From: CALFMR01 sp035550595
GTDB taxonomy: Bacteria; Acidobacteriota; Vicinamibacteria; Vicinamibacterales; SCN-69-37
Assembly (NCBI GenBank): GCA_035550595.1
Contig: DASZOV010000059.1
Location: forward strand, 7,393-71,392
Length of the DNA stretch: 64,000 nt
Direction: 5' to 3'
The notes beneath the pieces were generated by a model. The model had not been told where the DNA came from, ran no database searches, and was given only the letters and a program-made list of their open reading frames with translations. Below, piece after piece: positions 26,241 through 34,967 of the stretch. Each line of letters opens with the position of its first letter. The stretch's first letter is position 1. Both the position numbers and the translations under genes were made by a program.

Positions 26241-27047
26241 ATGGCCGAACCGACGCGCGCCTTTCCACGATCCCTGCCGCTGACTGCCGACCGCGACAGC
26301 CGTGTGGAAGCCCTGCTCGTCGACGGCGTCGATCGCTACGTGGCGGGTCAATATCAGGAAGCGATTCACCTCTGGACGCGCGTGCTCTTCCTCGACCGAT
26401 CGCACGCGCGCGCCCGCGCCTACATCGATCGCGCCCGCACGGCGCTCGCCGAGCGGCAGCGGCGCACCGACGAGTTGATGGACGGTGCCACGGCCAGTCT
26501 CGCGCTCGGCGATTCGGATCGCGCTCGCGCGTTGCTCGCGAGCGCGGCGGGAGCACCGGCTGACGAGGAACGGATGGCCGTCCTGTCGCTGCAACTCGAT
26601 CGGCTCGAGCGTGCCCAGGGCCGCCGGCCGTCGTCGGCGCGTGCCCAGGCCGCCGTCGTCGACGCCGTACCGATCGTGGGGCGTCCGGCGCGTTGGCGGC
26701 GGACGAGCATACTCGTCGCGCTGGCCGCGGCTGCGATGCTCGTGGCCCTCGTCGCCGGTGAACGACTCGCGCAGGGATGGTTGGGCATCGATGCCGGACC
26801 GCTCGACCTGCCGCCCGCGCCGGCGGGCACGCGTGCGACGTCAGGCGCCGACGCGGTGCTCGCGCACGCACGTGCCCTCTACGCGAGCGGGCATCTCGAC
26901 GAAGCGCTCGGCGTCCTCGATCGCATCGACGCCGACAGTCCGTTGTCTCGCGCGGCCGAGTCGCTGCGTCTCGAGATTCGTCGCGCGCGACGCAGCGGCA
27001 TGGGATCAGCGGGCGACATCGATCTTTCCGGGGCAGGCCGACCATGA
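26241..27047 (+). CDS. TPR-like membrane protein of unknown function
   Basis: 268 aa. The N-terminal helical repeats (VDRYVAGQYQEAIHLWTRVL, then DGATASLALGDSDRARALLA) resemble tetratricopeptide units. A single transmembrane segment (SILVALAAAAMLVALVAGER, about 155-174) follows. A final TPR-like unit (AVLAHARALYASGHLDEALG) lies on the other side. Such two-sided TPR proteins often scaffold envelope complexes; no specific role is evident. Its stop overlaps the start of the zinc-ribbon/RDD gene (ATGA), suggesting joint expression. Confidence 0.65.
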   Translation: MAEPTRAFPRSLPLTADRDSRVEALLVDGVDRYVAGQYQEAIHLWTRVLFLDRSHARARAYIDRARTALAERQRRTDELMDGATASLALGDSDRARALLASAAGAPADEERMAVLSLQLDRLERAQGRRPSSARAQAAVVDAVPIVGRPARWRRTSILVALAAAAMLVALVAGERLAQGWLGIDAGPLDLPPAPAGTRATSGADAVLAHARALYASGHLDEALGVLDRIDADSPLSRAAESLRLEIRRARRSGMGSAGDIDLSGAGRP

Positions 27048-28252
27048 GATGTCCGAAGTGCCACTACATCAGCTTCGAGCCCGAGCCGCGCTGCCGGAAT
27101 TGCGGTTACGGCTTCTCGCTGGCTGAGTCGGGCGGCGCGGCGCCGCCGGTTGCCGACGATCCGCTTGCGGACTTCGCGCTGCGTGACGCGGAGTGGACGC
27201 CCGCGGGACGCAGCGGTCTTGGCGCGGCGCCGGCCGATGTGGATCTCGGTGCGCCACTCTCGCACGACTCGGTGCGGACGAGCGCACCGACGCCTGCGGC
27301 GTCAGCCGCGATTTCCTCGACGCCTGCATCGTCGACGGCACACGACGTCATCGATCGCCTCGATCGTCCGCCGGTCCGTCCGTCGCCGTCACCGCGTCCG
27401 GCGGCCGTGCCAGTTGTCGAGCGATCGCGCGTGACGCCGGTCGCACCGGTGACGCCCGCGCCGCCGCGGCCCGCGGTGCCGCCGACCACGGAACTGCCGC
27501 TCTTCGTCAAGGACATCGTGGCGCCGGCCGACGAAACGCCCGTCGAGGCCGCGGTTGACACCACGCCGGTCGCGCCGCCGCCCGCTCCCCCCACGCCGCC
27601 GCCACTCACGCCCGCGATGGCCGCCGCGGTCGAGGAGCGCGTCATGCGACCCGGCGAGCCTCGCGCACCGCTGTCCGTGCGGCGCAGCGTCGACACCCCG
27701 CCCGCGCGCCCGCGTGCCTCGTCGCCCACGCCGCGCAAGCTCGGTCCGCTCGATCGCGATCTGCTCGAGGATCTGCACCGCATCGAGAAGGTCGAGCAGC
27801 GTGAAGCCGCGGCCGCGGCTCGCGCCGAGGCGGGCGCCGATCGAGTCGGTGCCGCGCGTCGTCTGGGTGCCGCGGCGCTCGACGCACTCTTCGTCGGCGC
27901 GCTCGCGACCTTTCTCGTGTGGGTGACGCTACGCTGGTGCGATTTGCCGTTCGCGCGCGTGCGCGTTCTGCCCATCGCGCCCATGGCCGCGTTCATGTTT
28001 CTCATCGTCGTCGGCTATCTGCTGCTCTTCACCGCGGCCGGCGGTCAGACGCTCGGCAAGATGGCCGCGGCCATTCGCGTCATCGGCGACGACGATCGCG
28101 ATGAGACGTTGACGGTGGGGCAAGCGGCCGCGCGTAGCGTGCTGGCCGTGCCGTCGGTCGTCGCGCTCGGTGCGGGCTTCGTGCCCGCGCTCATCGGCGA
28201 CGAACGCGCCGTCCACGATCGGCTCGCGCACACGCGCGTCGTGCGCGCATGA
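27044..28252 (+). CDS. Zinc-ribbon and RDD-domain membrane protein
   Basis: 402 aa. The N-terminus is a four-Cys zinc ribbon (C3-x2-C6 and C17-x2-C20: MRCPKCHYIS, CRNCGYGF). A long Pro/Ala/Thr-rich, presumably disordered linker (about 30-260) follows, ending in a charged helix (LEDLHRIEKVEQREAAAAAR). The C-terminal RDD domain (about 270-402) has helices ALDALFVGALATFLVWVTLR and PMAAFMFLIVVGYLLLFTAA, then GGQTLGKMAAAIRVI. RDD proteins are poorly characterised transport-like membrane proteins. The ribbon-plus-RDD architecture is seen in this lineage but its role is unknown. Confidence 0.8.
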   Translation: MRCPKCHYISFEPEPRCRNCGYGFSLAESGGAAPPVADDPLADFALRDAEWTPAGRSGLGAAPADVDLGAPLSHDSVRTSAPTPAASAAISSTPASSTAHDVIDRLDRPPVRPSPSPRPAAVPVVERSRVTPVAPVTPAPPRPAVPPTTELPLFVKDIVAPADETPVEAAVDTTPVAPPPAPPTPPPLTPAMAAAVEERVMRPGEPRAPLSVRRSVDTPPARPRASSPTPRKLGPLDRDLLEDLHRIEKVEQREAAAAARAEAGADRVGAARRLGAAALDALFVGALATFLVWVTLRWCDLPFARVRVLPIAPMAAFMFLIVVGYLLLFTAAGGQTLGKMAAAIRVIGDDDRDETLTVGQAAARSVLAVPSVVALGAGFVPALIGDERAVHDRLAHTRVVRA

Positions 28253-28707
28253 AGGCCGTCGCGCTTTTCATCGCCACGGGCGCGGGCTCGGGCTACGCGC
28301 CGGTGGCACCCGGCACGTTCGGGTCCGTCGTCGGCCTCATCATTTATTTCCTGACCTGGCGTTGGCCGGCGAGCTGGCAGGCCGTGTTGCTCGCCGTGAT
28401 CAGCCTCGTCGGTATCTGGGCGTCGACCGTGGCCGAGCGTCATTTCGGCCGCGAGGACCCCGGGCAAGTCGTCATCGACGAAGTCGCGGGTCAGTTGCTG
28501 ACGTTGTTCCTGCTCGGCGTCGGCCCGGTATGGGCCATCGTCGGCTTCCTCATCTTCCGTGTGCTCGACGTCATCAAGCCGTGGCCCGCGCGACAACTCG
28601 AAGTGCTGCCCAGCGGGCTCGGCATCATGGCCGACGACCTCATGGTCGGCGTGTACGGATGGATCATCATGCGCGTCCTCCTGGGCGTCGCGGCACGGGT
28701 GTTCTGA
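28249..28707 (+). CDS. pgpA: Phosphatidylglycerophosphatase A
   Basis: 152-aa membrane phosphatase dephosphorylating phosphatidylglycerol phosphate. Motifs are GSGYAPVAPGTFGSVVGL (about 13-30), DPGQVVIDEVAGQLLTLF (about 69-86), FRVLDVIKPWPARQLE and the terminal GIMADDLMVGVYGWI. The conserved GxxPxAPGTxGS and DEVxG residues are intact. It overlaps the RDD gene by 4 nt and is followed 4 nt later by cinA, a common bacterial neighbour. Confidence 0.95.
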   Translation: MKAVALFIATGAGSGYAPVAPGTFGSVVGLIIYFLTWRWPASWQAVLLAVISLVGIWASTVAERHFGREDPGQVVIDEVAGQLLTLFLLGVGPVWAIVGFLIFRVLDVIKPWPARQLEVLPSGLGIMADDLMVGVYGWIIMRVLLGVAARVF

Positions 28708-28711
28708 CGGG

Positions 28712-29974
28712 ATGCTACGTTCGGCCGAGATCATCGCGGTGGGCAGCGAGCTGCTGACGCCGCACCGCACCGACACCGATTCGCTCTTCCTGACATCGCG
28801 CCTGAACGATGCCGGCATCGTCGTGCGCCGCAAGGTCGTCGTCGGCGACAGCCGTGAGGACCTGGCCGACGCCGTCGCGAGTGCGCTCTCGCGCGCGGAT
28901 CTCGTGATCACGACCGGCGGATTGGGCCCGACCGACGACGACCTCACGCGAGAGGCGGTCGCCGACGTGCTCGGTCTGCAGCTCGACGAAGACCCGTCGA
29001 TCGTCGCGTCGATTGCCGCGCGCTTCGCGCGCCGCGGCTCGGTGATGCCAGAGATCAATCGCCGACAGGCGCTCGTCCCGCGTGGTGCGACGGTGTTTCC
29101 CAATCCCGTGGGTACGGCGCCGGGATTGCTGATTCAGACAGGCGAGCGGTTGGTCGTCCTATTTCCCGGACCGCCACGCGAGCTCACTGCGATGTTCGAC
29201 GCGCATTTCGCGCCACGGCTCGCCGCACTGGCCGGATCGCGTCGTCTTCAACGGCGGGTGATCAAAATCATCGGTCGCGCGGAATCGGAAGTCGACGCGG
29301 TCGCGTCGCCGATCTACACGCCGCTTGCGTCCGGGCCGCTTCCCGTCGAGACCACGATTCTCGCCAGCGCTGGCCAGATCGAATTGCACCTCTCGGCTGC
29401 GGGTGATGACGATGCCGCCGTCGCGGTGCGGCTGGATGCCGGCGTCATCGCGCTGGCCGAGGCGCTCGCGCCGTTCGTCTTCAGCACCGATGGTCGATCG
29501 CTCGAAGCCGTGGTCGGCAGCTTGCTCGACGCGCGCGGTTGGCGCGTCGCGCTCGCCGAGTCGTGTACGGGTGGATTGCTCGCTGGACGACTGACCGATG
29601 TGCCTGGCAGTTCAGGTTGGGTCGTGGGCGGCGTCGTCGCGTACGCGAACGATGTGAAGGTTGCCGAGCTTGGCGTGCCGGCGGCGACGATCGATACCAA
29701 CGGTGCAGTGAGCGAGCCCGTGGCCCGCGCGATGGCGGAGGGCGCGCGCGATCGGCTTCACGCGAACGTCGGCATCGGCATCACCGGCATCGCGGGACCC
29801 GACGGCGGGACGCCGGAGAAGCCCGTCGGCACGGTCGTCATTGCCGTGGCCGCCACCGAAACGCTCGTTCGGACGTTCCGATTCTCCGGCGATCGCGAGC
29901 TCGTCCGGCGTCATTCGACGTCGACGGCACTCGACATGCTGCGCCGGCTGCTGCTGGACCTGCCGCCGCGGTGA
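28712..29974 (+). CDS. cinA: CinA: competence/damage-inducible protein, nicotinamide mononucleotide deamidase
   Basis: 420 aa, two-domain CinA. The N-terminal MoCF-like domain shows AEIIAVGSELLTPHRTDTDS (about 5-24), ITTGGLGPTDDDLTREAVAD (about 66-85) and FPGPPRELTAMF. The C-terminal PncC-type domain shows LAESCTGGLLAGRLTDVPGS (about 284-303) and the active-site region GIGITGIAGPDGGTPEKPVG (about 354-373). Likely roles are NMN deamidation and ADP-ribose pyrophosphatase activity. ATG 28712 directly follows pgpA. Confidence 0.94.
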   Translation: MLRSAEIIAVGSELLTPHRTDTDSLFLTSRLNDAGIVVRRKVVVGDSREDLADAVASALSRADLVITTGGLGPTDDDLTREAVADVLGLQLDEDPSIVASIAARFARRGSVMPEINRRQALVPRGATVFPNPVGTAPGLLIQTGERLVVLFPGPPRELTAMFDAHFAPRLAALAGSRRLQRRVIKIIGRAESEVDAVASPIYTPLASGPLPVETTILASAGQIELHLSAAGDDDAAVAVRLDAGVIALAEALAPFVFSTDGRSLEAVVGSLLDARGWRVALAESCTGGLLAGRLTDVPGSSGWVVGGVVAYANDVKVAELGVPAATIDTNGAVSEPVARAMAEGARDRLHANVGIGITGIAGPDGGTPEKPVGTVVIAVAATETLVRTFRFSGDRELVRRHSTSTALDMLRRLLLDLPPR

Positions 29975-30029
29975 CCACGCGATACGCGGCGACGGACGTC
30001 GCGCGTCCGACCTCGACGACCTCTCTGGA

Positions 30030-30035
30030 TAGAAT
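30030..30035 (+). promoter_or_regulatory. Possible -10 element for gpsA with an almost absent leader
   Basis: TAGAAT lies 8 nt upstream of the gpsA ATG (30044). Transcription would begin 0-3 nt before the start codon. No -35 hexamer is apparent. It resembles the nagZ and gatB arrangements in this window. Confidence 0.45.
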
Positions 30036-30043
30036 TGACTGAC

Positions 30044-31063
30044 ATGTCTGTGGACTCGACTCGACGCGCCGCCGTGCTCGGCGCGGGAAGCTGGGGGACG
30101 GCGCTCGCCGTTCATCTCGGTACGTGCGGACATGACGTCCGGCTCTGGGGACGCGATGCCGCGCTCGTGGAGTCCATCGCCGCGGCGCGAGAGAACGCGG
30201 CGTATCTGCAAGGCGTTCCGCTGCCCGACTCGGTGACGCCCGATGCGTCGCTCGATCGCGCGCTCGATGCCGCGCGGTTCGTCGTCATCGCCGTGCCGTC
30301 GCACGGGTTGCGCGCGGTGCTGCGGCAGGCCGCACCGTTCCTGCCAGCGGGCGCGATCCTCGTGAGCGCGACCAAAGGCCTCGACGCCGAGACGCTCGAT
30401 CGCATGTCGCAGGTCGTCGTGCAGGAGACCGCCGGCCGGCATCCGGTCGTCGCGCTTTCCGGGCCGAGCTTCGCGATCGAAGTCGCGCAGGGCTTGCCGA
30501 CCGCGCTCGTGGCCGCGTCCGAGACGCCAGCCGCGGTCGATGCCGTGCAGCGAGAGCTCGCCGGTCCTCGGCTCCGTTTGTATGGATCGGACGATCTCAT
30601 CGGCGTCGAGATCGGCGCGGCGTTGAAGAACGTCATCGCCATCGCGGCCGGCGCCGTCGAGTCGCTGCACCTCGGCCACAACGCACTTGCCGCGCTCATC
30701 ACACGCGGACTCACCGAGATTTCGCGCCTCGCGTGCGCGATGGGTGGCCGCCGCGAGACCGTGGCCGGGCTCAGCGGGATGGGCGATCTCGTGCTCACGT
30801 GTACGGGCCGGCCGAGCCGCAATCGGCACGTCGGGATCGAGCTCGGCCGCGGACGCGCGCTCGCCGACATCCTCGCCGGCATGCGCATGGTCGCCGAAGG
30901 CGTGCGTACGTGCGACGCGGCGCTCGCGCTCGGCCAGCGGTCGGGCGTGGAACTGCCGATCACGGCCGAGATGGCCGAAGTACTCGCCGGTCGCCGCACA
31001 CCGCGCGAAGCCGTCGGCTGTCTGATGTTGCGCCCGCAGCGCGGCGAACTGGACGGGATCTGA
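30044..31063 (+). CDS. gpsA: Glycerol-3-phosphate dehydrogenase [NAD(P)+]
   Basis: Makes sn-glycerol-3-phosphate for phospholipid synthesis; 339 aa. Rossmann motif VLGAGSWGTALAVHLG near residue 11; LVSATKGLDAETLDRMSQVV near 106; substrate-binding ALSGPSFAIEVAQGLPTALV near 138; catalytic Lys in IGAALKNVIAIAAG near 189; and NHLGHNALAALITRGLTEI-like helix. ATG 30044 is preferred over the TTG at 30035. It ends 1 nt before the ftsY GTG. Confidence 0.96.
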   Translation: MSVDSTRRAAVLGAGSWGTALAVHLGTCGHDVRLWGRDAALVESIAAARENAAYLQGVPLPDSVTPDASLDRALDAARFVVIAVPSHGLRAVLRQAAPFLPAGAILVSATKGLDAETLDRMSQVVVQETAGRHPVVALSGPSFAIEVAQGLPTALVAASETPAAVDAVQRELAGPRLRLYGSDDLIGVEIGAALKNVIAIAAGAVESLHLGHNALAALITRGLTEISRLACAMGGRRETVAGLSGMGDLVLTCTGRPSRNRHVGIELGRGRALADILAGMRMVAEGVRTCDAALALGQRSGVELPITAEMAEVLAGRRTPREAVGCLMLRPQRGELDGI

Positions 31064-31064
31064 C

Positions 31065-32012
31065 GTGGCGTCGATCTTCTCGCGCATCCGCGCGGGCCTC
31101 GCCAAGACCGCGCAGCAGATCCGCGAGCGGCTCAACGCCGATACGGATGTCGCTCCAGAGAACATTCCCGCCTCCACCGCTGGTCGTGCGCGGCCGGCCG
31201 GACGTCCGAGCGACATTGCGTCGCTCGACGCGCTCGAAGACGCGCTGCTCACGGCCGACGTCGGCCTGCGCGCGACCGAACGCATCCTCGCCGCGGTGCG
31301 GGCCGATCGCTCGGGCTCGCTTCGCGATCGCGTCGGCCGCGTGATGCTGCAGATCCTGAACGAAGCCCCGGCCGTGATCCCGAACGGCTCGCGTCCACAT
31401 GTCGTGCTCATCGTCGGCGTCAATGGCACGGGCAAGACGACGAGCGTGGGGAAGCTGGCGAAGGTGTATCAGTCGGCCGGGCAGTCGGTGCTCGTGTGCG
31501 CGGCTGACACGTTCCGCGCGGCCGCGGTCGAGCAGTTGGCCGTGTGGACCGATCGCGCCGGTGTCGATCTCGTCCGTGCGCAGCCCGGCGCCGATCCGGC
31601 GGCAGTGACGTTCGACGCGCTCACCGCGGCCAAGGCGCGCGGCCGCGACGTCGTGCTCGTCGACACGGCCGGCCGCCTGCACACGCACGCCAATCTCATG
31701 GCCGAGCTCGACAAGATCCGCCGCGTCGTCGCCCGCGTCGTCGACGGCGCGCCACACGAGGTGCTGCTCGTGCTCGACGCGACGGTCGGGCAGAACGGCG
31801 TCGTCCAGGCGCGCGAGTTCATGGGCGCGAGCGGTGCCAACGGCATCGTGCTGACCAAGCTCGACGGCACGGCCAAGGGCGGCGTCGCGATCGCGATCGC
31901 CGACGAACAGAAACTCCCGGTTCGCTCCATCGGCGTGGGCGAGGGGATCGACGACCTCGTGCCGTTCGACGCGGCCGCGTACATCGACGCACTCTTCACG
32001 GACACCTGGTGA
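31065..32012 (+). CDS. ftsY: Signal recognition particle receptor FtsY
   Basis: SRP receptor GTPase, 315 aa (GTG start). It is the short form, lacking the long acidic A domain of E. coli FtsY. G-motifs are intact: GVNGTGKTTSVGKLA (G1) near 113, ADTFRAAAVEQL near 146, VDTAGRLHTHANLMAEL (G3) near 199 and TKLDGTAKGG (G4) near 263. The NG domain ends with VGEGIDDLVPFDAAAYIDAL. It sits 3.3 kb upstream of ffh, with the riboflavin genes between, and overlaps ribD by 4 nt. Confidence 0.97.
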   Translation: MASIFSRIRAGLAKTAQQIRERLNADTDVAPENIPASTAGRARPAGRPSDIASLDALEDALLTADVGLRATERILAAVRADRSGSLRDRVGRVMLQILNEAPAVIPNGSRPHVVLIVGVNGTGKTTSVGKLAKVYQSAGQSVLVCAADTFRAAAVEQLAVWTDRAGVDLVRAQPGADPAAVTFDALTAAKARGRDVVLVDTAGRLHTHANLMAELDKIRRVVARVVDGAPHEVLLVLDATVGQNGVVQAREFMGASGANGIVLTKLDGTAKGGVAIAIADEQKLPVRSIGVGEGIDDLVPFDAAAYIDALFTDTW

Positions 32013-33088
32013 CCACCGACGCCGATCGCGCGTGGATGGAGCGGGCGCTCGTCCTCGCCGAGCGCGGTCGCGGGTGGACGTCGCCCAATCCCTCGGTGGG
32101 TGCCGTCGTCGTCTCGCCGACTGGCGTTGTCGTCGGGCAGGGCACGACCGAGCCGCCTGGCGGACGGCACGCCGAGATCGTTGCGCTCGATGAAGCGGGC
32201 GACGCCGCGGCGGGCGCCACGCTCTACGTGACGCTCGAGCCATGTGCGCATCACGGCCGAACAGGTCCCTGCGCCGTTCGTATCGCCGCCGCACGCGTCG
32301 CGCGTGTCGTAGCCGCGACGACCGATCCCAATCCGCTCGTGGCTGGCCAGGGCTTCGCGTACCTTCGCGCACATGGCGTCGAAGTCGTCGAAGGCGTGGG
32401 AGAGGCCGACGCGCGTCGCCAACTCGCCCCGTTCTTCACCTGGGTCACCGCTCATCGGCCGTTCGTCATCGTCAAGGCCGCCGTTTCGGCCGACGGCTTC
32501 GTCGGGCGTGCCGGCGAGCGCGTGAAGCTCACGGGCGAGGTCGCGGACCGCTATTTCCACCGCCAACGCGCCGAGGTGGACGCGATTGCCGTCGGTGCGG
32601 GCACCGTGCTGGCCGACGATCCCGAGCTCACGGCGCGCGGCGCATATCGTGCTCGGCCGCTCACGCGGGTCATCGTGGACTGGCGAGGCCGGGTGCCTGC
32701 CTCGGCCCGCGTCTTCTCGACGCTCGTGGCGGGCCCAGTCATAATGGTCGTGTCGCGCGACACGGCGGCGGCGCATCCGGACTACGTGGACGCCCTCACT
32801 GACCGTGGCGCAATCGTCGAGACATTTCAGACGCGGGCGCTCAGCCCCGTGCTGGAGCGGCTGGCGGCGCGAGATGTCGTGCTGCTGCTCGTCGAAGGTG
32901 GGCCGGCGTTACAGCGCGCGTTGGCCGGCGAACGGCTCGTCGACCGCGTGCAATGGATTCGCACGCCGCTCGTGCTCGGCACGGGCATCCCGCTCGCGCC
33001 GACCGGCCTGCCCGATCCGCGTGACGCGCGAACGACGCGTTTGGGCGACGACGAGCTGGTGGAGTTCGATGTTCACTGGACTGATTGA
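32009..33088 (+). CDS. ribD: Bifunctional diaminohydroxyphosphoribosylaminopyrimidine deaminase / 5-amino-6-(5-phosphoribosylamino)uracil reductase
   Basis: Second and third steps of riboflavin synthesis; 359 aa. The deaminase domain has the zinc motif GGRHAEIVAL near 51 and PCAHHGRTGPC near 77. The reductase domain starts near 145 (RPFVIVKAAVSADGFVG) and includes VDAIAVGAGTVLADDPELTA and LLLVEGGPALQRAL. GTG 32009 overlaps the ftsY stop (GTGA), so ribD is translationally coupled to ftsY. No FMN riboswitch can fit upstream. Confidence 0.96.
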   Translation: MTTDADRAWMERALVLAERGRGWTSPNPSVGAVVVSPTGVVVGQGTTEPPGGRHAEIVALDEAGDAAAGATLYVTLEPCAHHGRTGPCAVRIAAARVARVVAATTDPNPLVAGQGFAYLRAHGVEVVEGVGEADARRQLAPFFTWVTAHRPFVIVKAAVSADGFVGRAGERVKLTGEVADRYFHRQRAEVDAIAVGAGTVLADDPELTARGAYRARPLTRVIVDWRGRVPASARVFSTLVAGPVIMVVSRDTAAAHPDYVDALTDRGAIVETFQTRALSPVLERLAARDVVLLLVEGGPALQRALAGERLVDRVQWIRTPLVLGTGIPLAPTGLPDPRDARTTRLGDDELVEFDVHWTD

Positions 33089-33701
33089 AGCGACGGGACG
33101 GATCGATCGCATCGATCCGCAAGGCACGTCGCGGCGACTGCGCGTGACGACGCCACTCGCCGCCGAGCTCGCGCTGGGTGACAGCATCGCCGTGAGCGGC
33201 GTGTGCCTGACGGTCGTCGACCGCGATGCGGACGGATTCATCGCCGACGTCTCGCCCGAGACGCTATCGGTCACCTCGCTCGGCGACATGACCGTCGGCC
33301 GCCTCGTCAATCTCGAGCGCCCACTTCGTGCAGACGCGCGCCTCGGTGGTCACTTCGTCCTCGGTCACGTCGACGCGACCGGATCGATCGTCACGGTGCG
33401 CGAAGACGGCGACTGCCGCTGGATCGACGTCAGCGTTCCGCCTGGATTCGAAGCATCGCTCATCCCGAAAGGGTCGGTGGCCGTCGACGGCATCAGCCTG
33501 ACGGTGGCCTCGCTCGACGCCGGCCGATTCGGCGTCCAGGTGATTCCCTTCACGCTCGCGCACACGTCGCTCGCCGCGGCGCGCGTCGGCGATCGCGTCA
33601 ATCTCGAAGGCGACGTGCTCGGCAAGTACGTCAGCCGGCTGCTCTCGACGGTCCTCGAAACTGGAGGCGTGCCGATCGCCGCGGCACGCGCGCGCGCATG
33701 A
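33069..33701 (+). CDS. ribE: Riboflavin synthase, alpha subunit
   Basis: Dismutates two 6,7-dimethyl-8-ribityllumazine molecules into riboflavin; 210 aa. It shows the two internal lumazine-binding repeats: MFTGLIEATGRID with VSGVCLTVVD (repeat 1), and LGGHFVLGHVDATGSI with AVDGISLTVASLD (repeat 2). Start ATG 33069 lies 20 nt inside ribD, indicating coupling. The partner lumazine synthase (ribH) does not follow in this operon. Confidence 0.96.
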   Translation: MFTGLIEATGRIDRIDPQGTSRRLRVTTPLAAELALGDSIAVSGVCLTVVDRDADGFIADVSPETLSVTSLGDMTVGRLVNLERPLRADARLGGHFVLGHVDATGSIVTVREDGDCRWIDVSVPPGFEASLIPKGSVAVDGISLTVASLDAGRFGVQVIPFTLAHTSLAAARVGDRVNLEGDVLGKYVSRLLSTVLETGGVPIAAARARA

Positions 33702-34954
33702 CCACCTCGCCCCGATCCTCGATTCGCCTGGCCGGATCGGACCGGCGCGGGCCGTTTGCGCCGGTCGAGGACGCGATTGCCGCCATCCGCGCCGGCCGCA
33801 TCATCATCGTCGTCGACGACGAAGATCGCGAGAACGAAGGCGATTTGACGATGGCCGCGTCGGCGGTGACGCCGGAAGCCATCAACTTCATGGCCACGCG
33901 CGGGCGCGGGCTCATCTGCCTGCCGATGACCGGGGCGCGGCTCGACGCGCTCGAGATTCCGCTCATGGTCGATCGGAACAGCGCGACGTTCGGCACCGCG
34001 TTCTGCGTGTCAATCGAAGCCAAGGGGCGGACGACAACGGGCATCTCGGCAGCCGATCGTGCGGCGACGGTACACGCGGCGATCGATCCGGCGACGCGGC
34101 CGTCCGACCTGGCGCGGCCCGGGCACATGTTCCCGCTGCGCGCGCGCGATGGCGGCGTCCTCGTTCGCGCGGGGCAGACCGAGGCGGCCGTCGACCTGGC
34201 ACGGATTGCCGGACTCGAGCCGGCCGGCGTCATCTGCGAAATCATGAACGAAGACGGGTCGATGGCCCGCGTGCCGGAACTGACGAAGTTCGCGCGCAAG
34301 CACGACCTGCTGATGATCACGATCGCCGATCTCATCCGCTACCGGATGCGGACCGAGAGTCTCGTGCGGCGCGTGGCCACGGCCAACCTGCCGACCGAGC
34401 AGGGCGAGTTCGTCATCCACGCGTACGAGAGCCTGATCGACGGCGAGTCGCACGTCGCGCTCGTCAAGGGCGACCTCGGCGACGGCACGGACGTCATGGT
34501 CCGCGTTCACTCGAAGTGCCTCACGGGCGACGTCTTCCACTCGCTGCGCTGCGACTGCGGCGCGCAGAAGGACGCGGCTATGCGGCGCATCTCGGCCGAG
34601 GGGCGCGGCGTGTTCCTGTATCTGCACCAGGAGGGACGCGGGATCGGCCTTGCGAACAAGATCCGCGCCTACGGCCTCCAGGAGCAGGGCCTCGACACGG
34701 TCGAGGCGAACGAGCGGCTCGGCTTCAAGCCCGACCAGCGTGACTACGGCATCGGCGCGCAGATCCTGCGTGATCTCGGCGTGCGGTCGATGCGGTTGCT
34801 CACGAACAACCCGCGCAAGTTCGTCGGCCTCGAGGGCTACGGCCTGTCGGTCGTGGAGACGCTGCCCATCGAGATTTCGCCCGCGACCGAGGCGACCCGG
34901 CGATATCTGAAGACCAAGAAGGAAAAGCTCGGCCACATCCTCCGCGGCGTCTGA
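33698..34954 (+). CDS. ribBA: Bifunctional DHBP synthase / GTP cyclohydrolase II
   Basis: Supplies both riboflavin precursors; 418 aa. The N-terminal DHBP synthase domain has VDDEDRENEGDLTMAA near 38 and GHMFPLRARDGGVLVRAGQT near 143. The C-terminal GTP cyclohydrolase II domain has the zinc cysteines in SKCLTGDVFHSLRCDCGAQ near 270, plus EGRGVFLYLHQEGRGIGLAN and LGVRSMRLLTNNPRKF. Both active sites look complete. ATG 33698 overlaps the ribE stop (ATGA). The next 350 nt hold no gene. Confidence 0.97.
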   Translation: MTTSPRSSIRLAGSDRRGPFAPVEDAIAAIRAGRIIIVVDDEDRENEGDLTMAASAVTPEAINFMATRGRGLICLPMTGARLDALEIPLMVDRNSATFGTAFCVSIEAKGRTTTGISAADRAATVHAAIDPATRPSDLARPGHMFPLRARDGGVLVRAGQTEAAVDLARIAGLEPAGVICEIMNEDGSMARVPELTKFARKHDLLMITIADLIRYRMRTESLVRRVATANLPTEQGEFVIHAYESLIDGESHVALVKGDLGDGTDVMVRVHSKCLTGDVFHSLRCDCGAQKDAAMRRISAEGRGVFLYLHQEGRGIGLANKIRAYGLQEQGLDTVEANERLGFKPDQRDYGIGAQILRDLGVRSMRLLTNNPRKFVGLEGYGLSVVETLPIEISPATEATRRYLKTKKEKLGHILRGV

Positions 34955-34967
34955 CCACCTCGCACGT

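Noticed and set aside
31981..32010. FMN riboswitch upstream of ribD
   Set aside because: ribD overlaps the ftsY stop codon, leaving no untranslated leader, and no RFN-type conserved core was seen.
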